64,000 nt of DNA from Lasiosphaeris hirsuta (lineage: Eukaryota; Ascomycota; Sordariomycetes; Sordariales; Lasiosphaeriaceae). The stretch spans positions 868,001-932,000 of the forward strand of contig JAUKUA010000003.1 of assembly GCA_030549175.1 (NCBI GenBank), read 5' to 3'. The notes below the pieces were generated by a model. That model saw nothing but the letters and a program-made list of their open reading frames with translations, was not told where the DNA came from and made no database searches. The position numbers and the translations under genes are program-made. This document shows positions 1-9,879 of this stretch, piece by piece (the stretch's first letter is position 1; each line of letters opens with the position of its first letter).

Positions 1-320
1 CGCGAGGGTCCTCTGGCGCGGCGGTAGGTGGCAGCACTGCTCTCACTGTCAATGATCCCGCGGGGATGTCGACCTCTGCCGCCGGCGGCAGCGGATTTCC
101 CGCAAGGACATCTGCCGCGAAGCGAAGCGCCCCATTACATACAATCCGGACATGCCCTACGGCTACAGTCCCAGATATCAAACAACCCCCGGAAGCGCCT
201 CCGACTACCGGCGAGGGCTATTAATACGAGGTGCCGAGTGGCGAGCAACAAGATAGACCGTATCGGTCGTCGCGTAGTAAGAAGAAGCAGGGGAAGAAGC
301 ACAAGAAGTCATGCAAGTAA
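1..320 (+). pseudogene. left-edge fragment, possible damaged paralog of the next proline-rich gene
   Basis: Reading shifts between two frames, the end of a coding region resembles the C-terminus of the gene at 1234-2256. Around 150-200 one frame reads MPYGYSPRYQTTPGSASDY, close in style to MPFGYRFQTPPSP of the neighbour. After a frame change near 215-222 it ends in a Lys/Arg-rich tail (SSRSKKKQGKKHKKSCK, stop at 318-320), like the neighbour's basic tail. The start lies outside the window. It could be a decayed tandem duplicate, or a real gene with an intron I cannot resolve. The resemblance rests on low-complexity sequence, so confidence is low. Confidence 0.3.
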
Positions 321-1233
321 TTGGGGGTGGGAAGATGGCGGGAATCCGTGGTGATGGTTTGATCATGGGAAATTATCCCGGGCCCTGGGATTGTGGGATT
401 GGCAGGTGTTTATCGTGATTCTGCATGTTTCATTTGGGGCTGTGTTTGTGGTACTTTGGGGGAGTAACTCGCATGCATGTTGATACTGGGAGCTTAGGGA
501 TGTATTGTGAAAAAGTCACCTATTGAGTGGTTCAGTGGTGTCGAGGTCGGGCGGAGCTCAACTCACCAGGAGCTAAACCCAACATGTTCCTTGTGTGACC
601 CCTGAATTACAAGGGGGCGTCGTTCAACGCCCAGTGACACCCATCACGGTGATTCTTCCTCGTACGGGCGTATACCCAAGGTAGCTATGTAACCGTCATC
701 CATGTGATCCTGGTTATGAGTTGGTGCAACCCTTTGGCACATGGGCCCATTTCATTGTCCACAAAGGTCAAGTTCACAATCCGATTTTCGTAGTTTGCAC
801 CAGACTTGAGCTAGAGGGCCGCTTGAGTGGCATGATACGCATATGGCACAAAGAAAAAATGGAATGCAGGCGGGGAATTATGTCATGCCAACATACATGT
901 ATGCCGCATCTCGGAATCTTTGACCAAATCAGATGGCTCATGTTGAATCCTGGATAGGGGTTAAATGCCCTGCCCGCCTCAAACACCAGGCCGTTCACAG
1001 CATTTCTTTCAACACGAATTGTCGTCCGAAGGGCAGATAGATCCATCAGCCCCAAACTTCTGGTCGAACTCTCTAGTTCCTCTAAAAAGAGTTGAAGTCA
1101 CTCCAGCGCCACATTCCTGACTTTCATACTCTTTGGAGGCAACCAATCGCTCAACGCCCGTTACCGCTACAACTTGACGAACTCCGAACCCTCTTGACCA
1201 ATAGCTTCGGGTTGAGTGTGACCTAGGCACAGC
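321..1233. other. intergenic, no gene recognised
   Basis: No open frame here has recognisable coding character. The stretch just before 1234 is the presumed promoter and 5' leader of the proline-rich gene. I see nothing else in it. Confidence 0.5.
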
Positions 1234-2256
1234 ATGAGCGGCGGACCTTTCAGTGGCGGCTTCAGCCACGCCGATATTTCGGATCACGCAACTTCTCATC
1301 ACCATGGTGGAGAGCAATACGTTGGCGAGGGCGATAGAGATGGCAATAGCGACCATTGGGGCCCAGTCCCTCCAAGTCCAGACCCTGGCGACATATACAC
1401 ACCCGGCAATGGCACTCCCGGCGCCGGATTCCCTGCCGACGGTGAGGCGACGTGGGCACCTCCCCCATCACCACTAGGCGGGAGTGATAGTTCATCATCT
1501 CCACCTCGCAGCCCAATGACGACAGGCAGCCCTGAACATGTCCCAGCCCCCCACAACGGCGGCTACCGCCCGGGCACGAATGTCGCCAGCTACGATCGGG
1601 TGAGTTACAGCAAGCTGCAGCGAAGCACTTTGAGGACAAACGCCGCCTGCGGGCCACATCCAGCATCTCCAAGCGCCGGCATGGCGCCCCCTCCAATGCC
1701 ACCCATAGACTTTGGCTTTCCTCCACCGATGCCGCCTATCGGCCTTCCACCTCCGACACCCGTCCCCGGACCTCTCCCGCCGATGCCTTTCGGCCCCGGA
1801 TGCCCATTCCACGCCCCAGCTCCCCCCACCCCCGGCGCCAACGGCGGCGGCGCCTCGTACCCAGCTGGGACGATTGTCTCCACTTGGGGCGTCAACATGG
1901 TATTATACGCTCCGAGTATGCCGTTCGGCTATCGCTTCCAGACGCCACCGTCGCCGGTGCTGCCCGATGACCATGGCAGCTATCCAGAGCCGGAGAGAGA
2001 CTGGCGTCATATTGATAGTGAGGATATGCGTGAACAAGGCCCTGATTGGCAGGACGGACATGTTCCGGCGTCTCCCTCAGCTTACGGCTCCGTGGAGACG
2101 GACGAGGCTTCGTCAGTCGATGCTCAGTCCGTAGCGGGGGATCGTGATGCTGGTGGATGCGAATACCGGCGAGATGGCGAGTCATCGCGGCGAGCGCATG
2201 GGGCGTCGGGCAAGAAGCAAAAGTCCTCCCATAAGAGGAATAGGTCGAGGAGATAA
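1234..2256 (+). CDS. proline-rich low-complexity hypothetical protein, 340 aa
   Basis: A single open frame encodes 340 residues. The N-terminus is Gly/His/Asp-rich. The middle (about residues 150-215) is dominated by Pro-Pro-Met and Pro-Pro-Pro clusters interspersed with Phe and Gly, the next part is acidic (Ser/Glu/Asp), and the C-terminus is strongly basic (KKQKSSHKRNRSRR). There is no signal peptide, membrane segment or catalytic motif, and I do not recognise a family. The composition suggests an intrinsically disordered protein, and the basic tail could serve nuclear localisation or nucleic-acid binding, which is inference. The ATG at 1234 was chosen because it opens the frame and no in-frame upstream ATG precedes it. 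A fragment with a similar tail lies at 1-320. Confidence 0.55.
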   Translation: MSGGPFSGGFSHADISDHATSHHHGGEQYVGEGDRDGNSDHWGPVPPSPDPGDIYTPGNGTPGAGFPADGEATWAPPPSPLGGSDSSSSPPRSPMTTGSPEHVPAPHNGGYRPGTNVASYDRVSYSKLQRSTLRTNAACGPHPASPSAGMAPPPMPPIDFGFPPPMPPIGLPPPTPVPGPLPPMPFGPGCPFHAPAPPTPGANGGGASYPAGTIVSTWGVNMVLYAPSMPFGYRFQTPPSPVLPDDHGSYPEPERDWRHIDSEDMREQGPDWQDGHVPASPSAYGSVETDEASSVDAQSVAGDRDAGGCEYRRDGESSRRAHGASGKKQKSSHKRNRSRR

Positions 2257-3682
2257 ACACCTTTACTCTTTGGTAAATCCCTTTGGGGGGGGGTGATGAG
2301 ATATCTTGAGTATTTGCAGACTATCTAACCTGCTAAAATTTAGTAGGCGATCCCTCAAGCAACTTGATAAAATTACTTGTTCAGAGTTAGACCTCTGTTG
2401 GCTTTAGCCTCTTGCTTTAACCTCTACCCAGTATGGTTATGGGAGGGTTGAGTCTACCGAGGCAGATAAGTATTCCAACCTATGTTAAGGCATGTTGGGA
2501 GGGGGTAGCCGGCCAAGTGTCTCACCCTAGGGATGTACCGTCGCGACCGTTGGCGCCATTCGGCGGTGACTGACTGTCTGGATGCTGCGTGTGTATTGGC
2601 GAGGTGTGAATGGATGCCCAAAAACGTAATCGTCGCAATGGTTTCGCCTTTGTGTAGTACGACATCAAATGAAGATGCTGGTCCACGCTTTCAGGAGAGC
2701 TTTGACGATGTGCCGATGGGTCGGTTGCGCATCGTGTGACAGCTTCGTCGTTGCCTGCGAAGGCGGCAGCCCCCCCTCCTTGATACCACCCCGCTCTCCC
2801 CCCCCTTCCTTAATGCCACCGGTTCGCGAAACACGGTTCGCGAACGAGCATGGGTGTCAGATGGGTATTTACCAGAGTAGGCGTGGAAAGAGTGGAGAGA
2901 GTGAGTGTGGCGGGGAATCTTCCTCGGGCGCACATTTCTGAATGGAGACACCTTGGCCTTCCCAACCAACTCCCCGTTCGGGTTGACCAAATGATTGCCC
3001 AACTTATACAAACATGCATCTAGGCCTTGACTGAGTAATGCCAAACCAAAGCCTGCCTTACAAGACCAAAGAACTTAGACGCCGGTCCTCGTCATCGTGG
3101 CGCGGGTTGGTTGGCGCTCTAAGTTTTGGTCGCATGAACGCGACCTAGAACCCGGACAATCTGGCGGGTGCTCAGGCGCTGGCGTGGGACAAGAAATTGC
3201 CTCGCCTGTTAGTCCGATCTATTGGTTTGCATCTGCCCTAGCTTTCCCATCCCTCAAGCAAGACGCCTATCTAGAGGTGATCTAATGCAAGGAAATTAAA
3301 TATTTGAGCAGTGTTGGCGCTGTGAATATCAGCAAATCATTCACTAAATTGGGCTAGGTCCGTGGCTGTTCAGGCCGACGGGCAGACCGTCGGCGGTTTG
3401 GGGGTCTACCAAAGGGCAAAAAAAAAAAAGGGGGGGGGGGGTTGGCCAGGAGAGAGCGGATCCATGCCGCAGCGGCGTGATTGGGGCACCAATGTGCGGT
3501 GCACACAAAATGCGGTGCACCAGCCCATTGGAGAGCAGATCCCCTTTCTCACCAAAGGTCCCAACGACGATATAAGAGCTGCCACCAGACTGGTTGTCCA
3601 TGCAGAAGAACTCCATGGCCGACCATCCCAGTAGCCTTTTTACCCACACAATAGACAGAGACCATTGTTCATTGTTACGAGC
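2257..3682. other. intergenic with an A-run/G-run homopolymer
   Basis: No supported gene. It contains a G run just after 2280, short inverted CGAACACGGTTCG-like sequence near 2825, and an uninterrupted A run joined to a G run at about 3420-3440. A short repeat (tgcggtgcac) occurs twice at 3495-3520, upstream of the C2H2 gene. Confidence 0.5.
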
Positions 3683-4357
3683 ATGCCCAGACGTCATAGC
3701 GACTTGGTGATTGATGGTCCCTGGGCGGATCGGACGCCGTCCTCAAACCCCCCGATGAGAAATGTCTCCAGACATGCCTATGGTGTTGGTCGCCGCCTAT
3801 CACCATACGAATCAAAATTGAGCCCAAGCAAACGCACCACACCCACCGCACCAGCATCGCCATTATCGCCCTCAAACAGCGACTCGGAGGCCTCCATTCA
3901 CCAAAGCTCAGACTCGGAAGACGACTCTCTGGCCATCAACACCAGCAGGTCAAGGTCAACCCGCCAAAACCAAACAACTCCACCTCCCAGCCCGAAGCCT
4001 ACTCCGCGATTGGGCTGCCCGTTTGCGATCCGCGATGAGCGCACGTACAAGCATTGTGGGCAACACGACTTCGAAGGTTATCAGGGCCTAAAGGAGCACC
4101 TTCTTCGGCGTCATCTCTGCGTCCCGTATTGCTGCATCTGCGGCGCCACATTTGACCACCACGTGGAACGCAACGCGCACATTGCATCCCGCACGTGTCA
4201 ACTGACGGAGACGCCACCGGTATTCGAGGGAATCGGGGAGGGCGCGATCGATGAGCTGGATGCCTTAATATCTGACTGGGACCGCAATGCCAGTATATCG
4301 CCATCCGATGAGGAGAAGGAGGCGCTGATTTGGAGTCTGTTATTCCCTGTTGAGTAA
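3683..4357 (+). CDS. fungal C2H2/C2HC double zinc-finger protein, short paralog A (224 aa)
   Basis: This is the first of three related zinc-finger genes in the left 10 kb. Residues 1-110 are Ser/Pro/Thr-rich and probably disordered. The finger region starts CPF at 112-114, with Cys112 and Cys125, His139 and His144, then a second finger with Cys150, Cys153, His166 and Cys172. After the fingers it runs into the motif IWSLLFP and stops two residues later, whereas paralogs B and C continue for 100-200 residues beyond the equivalent W-x-LF position. It therefore looks C-terminally truncated relative to them. The usual role assigned to such fungal proteins is nuclear, DNA- or protein-binding; no target is visible. 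The ATG at 3683 was chosen over upstream non-ATG codons in the same frame. Confidence 0.65.
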   Translation: MPRRHSDLVIDGPWADRTPSSNPPMRNVSRHAYGVGRRLSPYESKLSPSKRTTPTAPASPLSPSNSDSEASIHQSSDSEDDSLAINTSRSRSTRQNQTTPPPSPKPTPRLGCPFAIRDERTYKHCGQHDFEGYQGLKEHLLRRHLCVPYCCICGATFDHHVERNAHIASRTCQLTETPPVFEGIGEGAIDELDALISDWDRNASISPSDEEKEALIWSLLFPVE

Positions 4358-5716
4358 CTGCGATATGGCCTTTAGTTCTTGGTACAAACTTCAATCATTT
4401 TCTTCCTAGAGCCCGAAGTTGTCAGTGGCACCTGTCCGTTTCTTCGCATTGACTGAAACGGGCTTGAATGCCTCCCTAGCGGGAGATTGGGGGGTCCCTA
4501 AACCTATATCCGGATCTTAACATCGTGGCCAATTTGGCTGGGCCTGTCAACGTAGCAGTGAGATTTAGCATACCTATTTTAGATTCTTAGACCTATCATG
4601 AGAAATATGGAAAAGATGCTTCCAAATCCAAGTTCATTTTCCAGGCTCACAATCGCTAGCCATAGTGCATAGGAGTGTCTAGACAGGGATCATTTTTTAC
4701 CGAAAGAAAGGGGGTAGGCTGGTAGTGTTCCTTTAGCATTGCCTGCCAAAAGAGCCCTATATTATATGCCCTAAATAGAGTCCTTTTCCATATTGTAATT
4801 TCTTTGATATGCGTTGATATGAAAGGAACCCCTAGATTTGAAGGCTTACAGGGCGGGCCCTTTTGACGGGGTGGTACTTTTGGTAAAGTAGCTCCCTTGA
4901 TATGGCTTGATACGCTTTGAGATACTATCCGTGGCCCCCCCCCCCCCTTACACATCTCCGTTACGTTTTTAAATATCTAGATTTATCATATCTATAAGAA
5001 CCTATAATGCCCCCTTAAAGGGGTCCTAGGCTCGAGTCCTGGGCGCATTTCTATTCCTTTTTTTTCCTTCCCCAGGGGTCTTTACATGACTTGACATGAT
5101 GTCGGGTTTTAATAGGGGTCCCCTTGATATGAACGTCTCTATACTGATAGGCCTAACATGCCGGTTACTATGATACCTAGCTACTATACATACCATCTTT
5201 TCGCTTTTTGAAATGTTAAGATAGGTAAGATGTGTGGAATACATGCAAGCTAACCTGCAAACTACCGAGAAATGGAGAAAACACCAAACTTCAATGTCAA
5301 CATACTATTAACATGCTAGGGTCAGTGGTGACCAGAGGGGGGCTTCTCTGGCTAGGAGTCATTAGTGCGCCGCCCTGCACGAGTGGCAGCTTTGCACCTG
5401 GCCCTGTGCTGCGGTTCTTCATTCCATTCTAGTCCACGCTACTCAACTCCATATGAGCCGGCATCAGTGGTCAACCGATCCAAGCTTGACCTTGGGCCAA
5501 AATTAAAAAGAAGTGGACAAGCACGTAGTCGAAGGTGGAAAGGAGAAGAAAAAATAATGTTCTCGATTACTAGGTACACTATGAATCTGATAGACCGCCA
5601 GACGGCCAGTTCTAGATTTTCTCTTGAGCAAAAGGAAGAAAAAGAAAGCCGGCCTGTGCTTCTGCGAACATGAGATACGAATCAGGTGATGCCTTTGAAG
5701 TCTATCGGAGTGACTA
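4358..5716. repeat. AT-rich intergenic stretch with transposon-like debris
   Basis: From about 4500 to 5240 the sequence is AT-richer than its surroundings and has no credible gene. It contains a C run at about 4936-4950, an inverted ccccctta-aagggg element near 5010, and a stretch at about 4992-5016 (tataagaacctataatgccc) that closely matches one at about 10222-10245. The shared phrase suggests remnants of one repeat family, perhaps an LTR or miniature element. I could not define termini or target-site duplications. Confidence 0.35.
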
Positions 5717-6707
5717 TTAGCAGGTATCGCGTTGTTGGCCAAAGTTTTCAAAATACGTCTCAAAGTCCACAATGTGCTTCATATCGGTTAGCAACGTCAA
5801 CATCGGAGCGAAAGTGAGATTGTGTGGGCTGGGAGTTGGGACCGTGTCTAACCTGATCAGAATGGTGATTGACGTTGTCGCCAGGATAACGTTCGTGGCC
5901 ATGCTGCATGGAGTCGGCGGAAGGCGGGAGGGGTGCGAGGGACGTTGAGGCTGTGCACTCTTCTCCGCTGGTTGGAAGGTTGGGAGCGGCGATGGCCCGC
6001 ACCTTTACCAGGCGGAGGGACTCGCGAAGGGCCTCGAGTACCTGCTCGCGGCAGCCGGGGCAAGCGGGTGCTTGGAGTAGTGGCTCGGGCAGGGGCTTCC
6101 AGTGGAATGAGTCAATGTAGTCAATGAGAGCACCGTACATTCCTTCCAAATCATGCGGCTTCGGGTAAGGTGATAGTGGCCGGGGCTCGTTTTTCCCGAA
6201 AAGAATAGCCCACACGCCGTACCAATACTCCGTGTTTGGCGTTTCGGGGTCGCCCACCACCTTTACCACCTTTTTCAAGTTTCGCTGCAGCTCTCCGATC
6301 TCTTGAAGCTGTCCTTGGGTTGCCCCAACAAGAGAGGGATGTCGGCCTTTCAGACAAGCTGGGACTTTCTGGAGATGGTCGCTAAACTGCGCGTCCAGTC
6401 TCTCGCCTTCAAAGACCAAGAAGCACCTGGGACAGTGCACTCCCAGCTTGTGGTTGCGTTCAATGTGCTGCCGGAGATCATCGGGCCGACTGAGCCTGAA
6501 CATGAAGTAGGTCTTGGGCTCTCCGAGCCGCGGTCGACAATTGGAGTGTGCAATCGGGTCCCGGACATAAAATGGGCAGGCGCAGAGCTTTTTCTTCTCC
6601 AAGCCATCTCTGAGATCCCCGAGCCTTTCACTGGGCGACCTCTTCGCGCGCTTTGATGATACGCTCATACCGGCCCGGGTCGATTCTCTCTCATGTTTCC
6701 TCGGCAT
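5717..6707 (-). CDS. fungal C2H2/C2HC double zinc-finger protein, paralog B (about 304 aa, two exons)
   Basis: The start is the ATG at 6707 (MPRKHERESTRAG). A basic N-terminus leads to two fingers: Cys44, Cys57, His81 and His86, then Cys92, Cys95, His111 and Cys118. Downstream is a WYGVWAILFG segment equivalent to WMDMWLVLFP in paralog C and IWSLLFP in paralog A. I propose exon 1 at 6707-5853, an intron at 5852-5777 (GTTAGA donor, GCTAAC branch site, AAG acceptor) and exon 2 at 5776-5717, ending FENFGQQRDTC. If the intron is not removed, the same frame stays open to 5760, so the last exon is the least certain part. The gene is divergent from paralog C, with about 2 kb between start codons. 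Probable nuclear regulator; target unknown. Confidence 0.65.
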
Positions 6708-7114
6708 CGTGTCTCTGCTGCCACGGCGTGTCGGTAGTCGGCGGCCCAGGGTTGATGTGTCGATCCGTGCCCGGGCAAGGAGGGCAGTTGGGAAGTTCTT
6801 TCTGCCGCTGCGTATTGATGGAGCAACCGTTAGCCACTGGGACCAAACCCATAGAAAAATGCCGGAAAGATGGGCAAAACGTACCCGGGTACCTAGGGGA
6901 GATAAACTGGGGACTGATGCCGGTCCAGAGGCGGAGGAGTCTTCCTTCCTTGGCTTCTCGTGCTTTGCAATAAGCTCGAAGCAACATGAACCGTATGTTT
7001 TTCTGAGTCGACGAGTGGAAGGGAGGAGCGCAGTGTGAAAGCTCCAAAGTCGCTGCTGGTGCCATGCCATCGTGAGAGGAAACAGGGCAGGAAGTGAGCG
7101 CGACTCCTATTCGC

Positions 7115-7129
7115 TACACAACTTGTGTA
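7115..7129. promoter_or_regulatory. palindrome copy 1 in the divergent C2H2 promoter region
   Basis: A perfect palindrome of seven-base arms around one base (TACACAACTTGTGTA) lies about 410 bp upstream of the start codon of paralog B. The core recurs at 8343-8355 upstream of paralog C, and the matching downstream flank (TTGTGTAAG, ten bases, GTGTGA) is also shared. It may be a binding site for a dimeric regulator. Confidence 0.4.
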
Positions 7130-8342
7130 AGTGCTCAGGCTGTGTGATTGTAATTTTTGTGGTGGTTTCGTGCTGTCCAGTTTCAGACAGCCTGCTGTCC
7201 ACACCATCCGACCCCTGTCGGCCACCACATGCATAGGCCCCGACCACACGCAGTCCGCCGCAGGCAGGGCCGCCAGGGTCGATAACGAATGCTGTAGTTT
7301 GGTGGGCAAATCTACACACATTGTGCAGGTCAGCGACCTTTGTGGTTGAAACTGCTCAACAGGCCGAGAAAATGGGGGGCATCATTCAGATACCCTACCT
7401 CAGGCAAATGAATAAGTCAAGTATTTAAAAAAGTCAAATTGTTCCCAGACATAACCCTCGACTTTGTATTTCTCTCGAGACGGCATTCGACTTTGGTTAC
7501 CGTGATTCGCCTCAACCCCAAGGTCACATTTGTTTATAATCTCACCTGCAAGAAAGTAAAATGATTGGCGTGTCGACCCAAACCAGTGGCCGGAAGTGAG
7601 AACCCCATTCATAACAAACATGTTGTCCCTTTCCGGTCTTTCTGACACAAGGCGGCTGGCTAACTTTCTGGCCTTGCCCAGCATGTGTTTGGCGGCCAAC
7701 TCGAGCGCGGCCATTGGAGAGCCTGTGATGCTCACCCTTTGGCGGCAGGACCCATGTCCACCCATTAATCATGAGCGCTTAGCCAAAACCGGCCAGCAAT
7801 CTAGCGCGCATCATTGCATCGAGAGGAAGGGATGCGAGGCAGGGTCGATTCTGGCACAATTTGACAAGGCATTTGTACTCGCTCCCAGCGGAGCAATGGG
7901 TCGCTAGAACCCAAGTCGCGCTGGGTTTGTAAGGCCTTGCCCTGTGCTGTGGAATTGAGCCATCCATTAGGGACCCGAGGCACTTACAAGACCTATAATA
8001 AACAGGTAGCTGTCATCTTAGGTAGCCTATAGGTATAGGGAGCGGATGCACTAAATCGGCTTCCCATTTCTTCAGCGGAGACTCTTTCGCCTGCGGAATC
8101 CTCTTTCGCCGTTCCTCAGCTGCCATCGCAAGACTGGTGGTTTATAGCTAGTCCGTAGGCACACGATTATTAACCCCCGATACGTGTTGATGTTTGGTAG
8201 TAACACAGTGTGAGCGGACCTGTTTCGTGGCCGCGGGGATTGTTGATTCGCTTACTTCAACGCCCATCAGCCGTAGTGGGGAAGGTGGGGTTTGGGCTTT
8301 GGCTCGTTGCGGGGTTCCTCTCAGTCTGTCCTGATTGGTTCC

Positions 8343-8355
8343 ACACAAGTTGTGT
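8343..8355. promoter_or_regulatory. palindrome copy 2 in the divergent C2H2 promoter region
   Basis: ACACAAGTTGTGT, a 13-base palindrome, lies about 316 bp upstream of the ATG of paralog C. It differs from copy 1 only at the central base and shares the same downstream flank pattern, TTGTGTAAG then GTGTGA ten bases later. Confidence 0.4.
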
Positions 8356-8670
8356 AAGGACAGATCCCGTGTGAGGTTCTAGTCTGTGTAATCCTCGTTT
8401 GCACTACCTGCCAGTGCTCACACCTGACGCGAGGTACAATCCGACGTTGATTCTGAGTCAGCTCTTGTGGTCCTTTCTAGGATGCCGCACACCCTACTCT
8501 CTTCTTCCCCCCACGCAACAGCCCTTAGCTGCTTGCCAGCATGTGCGTGTCCTTGAACAGCAAAATAATGTCCTCACCTCCGCCACTCGTCGAGTCTCCA
8601 AGCGCCACGTCTTGAGCCAATTGCAGGCCCACGCCGCACTCTGCCAATTTCCCTTCATACCAACACATCA

Positions 8671-9879
8671 ATGACGCAGCTGCCTGAGACATTTCGGGAG
8701 CCGCACGGCTTCATCACCATCGAGGATTCAACCGAAAACGGACTCGGAGCTCATCTGCACGCACTCGACCACCAAGGAAAGGGCCGATTATTCGCAAGTA
8801 GTCAAGATTACAACGTCTCATCCTTTTCGCAACACTCTTCAATGCCGACTTCATTAGACAGTACGGCCAAGCGCCAACTACACCAACAGCCAATGTCCGG
8901 CTCCGTCACAGAACTACGGCCACCAAAGAGGCCATTGCCTCCCCGCCCACATCAACAACCAGCAAAGATGGAAAAGTTGATTTTCGCCTGCCCCTTCTGC
9001 AAACTGGACCCGCGAGTATATCGGGACTGCCTGCGATTCAGGCTCACTCGAATCAGGGATGTGGTTCAGCACTTAAAAAGGAAGCACGCCGACAGGATAC
9101 ATTGCCCCCGCTGCAATGAAGTCTTTGACCGCCTGGGCTCCCTGGTAATCCACCAACAGAGCGGAAAGCCATGTGAACTGCGAAAACCCGCCCACTCTGT
9201 CCTGATATCCCGATCCCAGCTGGACGAACTGTCGAAGATGAGAGACTCTAGCCGGGTAAAGTCGGCGAGGGAACAATGGATGGATATGTGGCTCGTTCTC
9301 TTTCCGACGATAGACCCGCCGGAATCCCCATATTTGGAGACCTACGACGAGAACAACGTGGTTTCTCGGCTTCGCAAGGCATGGGAAAGTTGCCGTACTG
9401 AGATAGCAGAGGATGTCATCCAGCGGGCCGGTTTTCCCCTTGCAACCCAGCGAGACCAGACAGTTGAGGTCCTCGACTTGTTTCTCCAGCTGCTTCTGAA
9501 ACGCTTCGCCACGGCAGGAACCGAGACCCAGCCTGAATTCAGCTCTGCGAGCGACATCACATCGTGCTCACCCGCTGGCTCTTTCCGCGGTTCGGGGAAG
9601 CCCTTGCTGGACCTCCGGGGCTCGGCAGATGAAAAGACACCGATGGTAACTTCACAAAACACCGAATTCTTCAACCCCTATTCCAAGGTTATCAACTGCA
9701 ACCTCGACGGCGAGCTTGCGGCCCAGCCTTGGAATCAGGACACTGATTCGAAATCCATTTTGAATGACCCTTCCTTGGTGCCATTTGACTCCAGTCCCGC
9801 CGTTTCTGGCTGGCAAGGTTTTGATCTGGGTGATAAATACCATTCACTTACAGTAGACCCGAAATGGTTATCAACTTAG
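8671..9879 (+). CDS. fungal C2H2/C2HC double zinc-finger protein, paralog C (402 aa)
   Basis: Intronless frame from the ATG at 8671. Residues 1-100 are polar and probably disordered, with a Pro/Lys/Arg patch before the fingers. The finger block is C107-PF-C110, C120, H134, H139 (VVQHLKRKH), then C145, C148, H161 and C168. It is followed by a Trp-rich helix (WMDMWLVLFP) and an acidic segment with a helix rich in Arg and Trp, then a Leu-rich helix (VEVLDLFLQLLLKRF). The order of finger block and W-x-x-x-W-x-x-LF module matches paralog B, which places both in one fungal family, and paralog A keeps only the first part. Probable nuclear regulatory or nucleic-acid-binding protein; the specific role is unknown. 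Confidence 0.75.
   Translation: MTQLPETFREPHGFITIEDSTENGLGAHLHALDHQGKGRLFASSQDYNVSSFSQHSSMPTSLDSTAKRQLHQQPMSGSVTELRPPKRPLPPRPHQQPAKMEKLIFACPFCKLDPRVYRDCLRFRLTRIRDVVQHLKRKHADRIHCPRCNEVFDRLGSLVIHQQSGKPCELRKPAHSVLISRSQLDELSKMRDSSRVKSAREQWMDMWLVLFPTIDPPESPYLETYDENNVVSRLRKAWESCRTEIAEDVIQRAGFPLATQRDQTVEVLDLFLQLLLKRFATAGTETQPEFSSASDITSCSPAGSFRGSGKPLLDLRGSADEKTPMVTSQNTEFFNPYSKVINCNLDGELAAQPWNQDTDSKSILNDPSLVPFDSSPAVSGWQGFDLGDKYHSLTVDPKWLST

Larger units (their letters stand above)
6708..8670. other. divergent intergenic region between zinc-finger paralogs B and C
   Basis: About 2 kb separate the two start codons. It holds the two copies of the ACACAANTTGTGT palindrome and no gene I can support. The open frames running through 6708-7070 on the minus strand are upstream, non-homologous extensions of paralog B. 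Confidence 0.5.
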
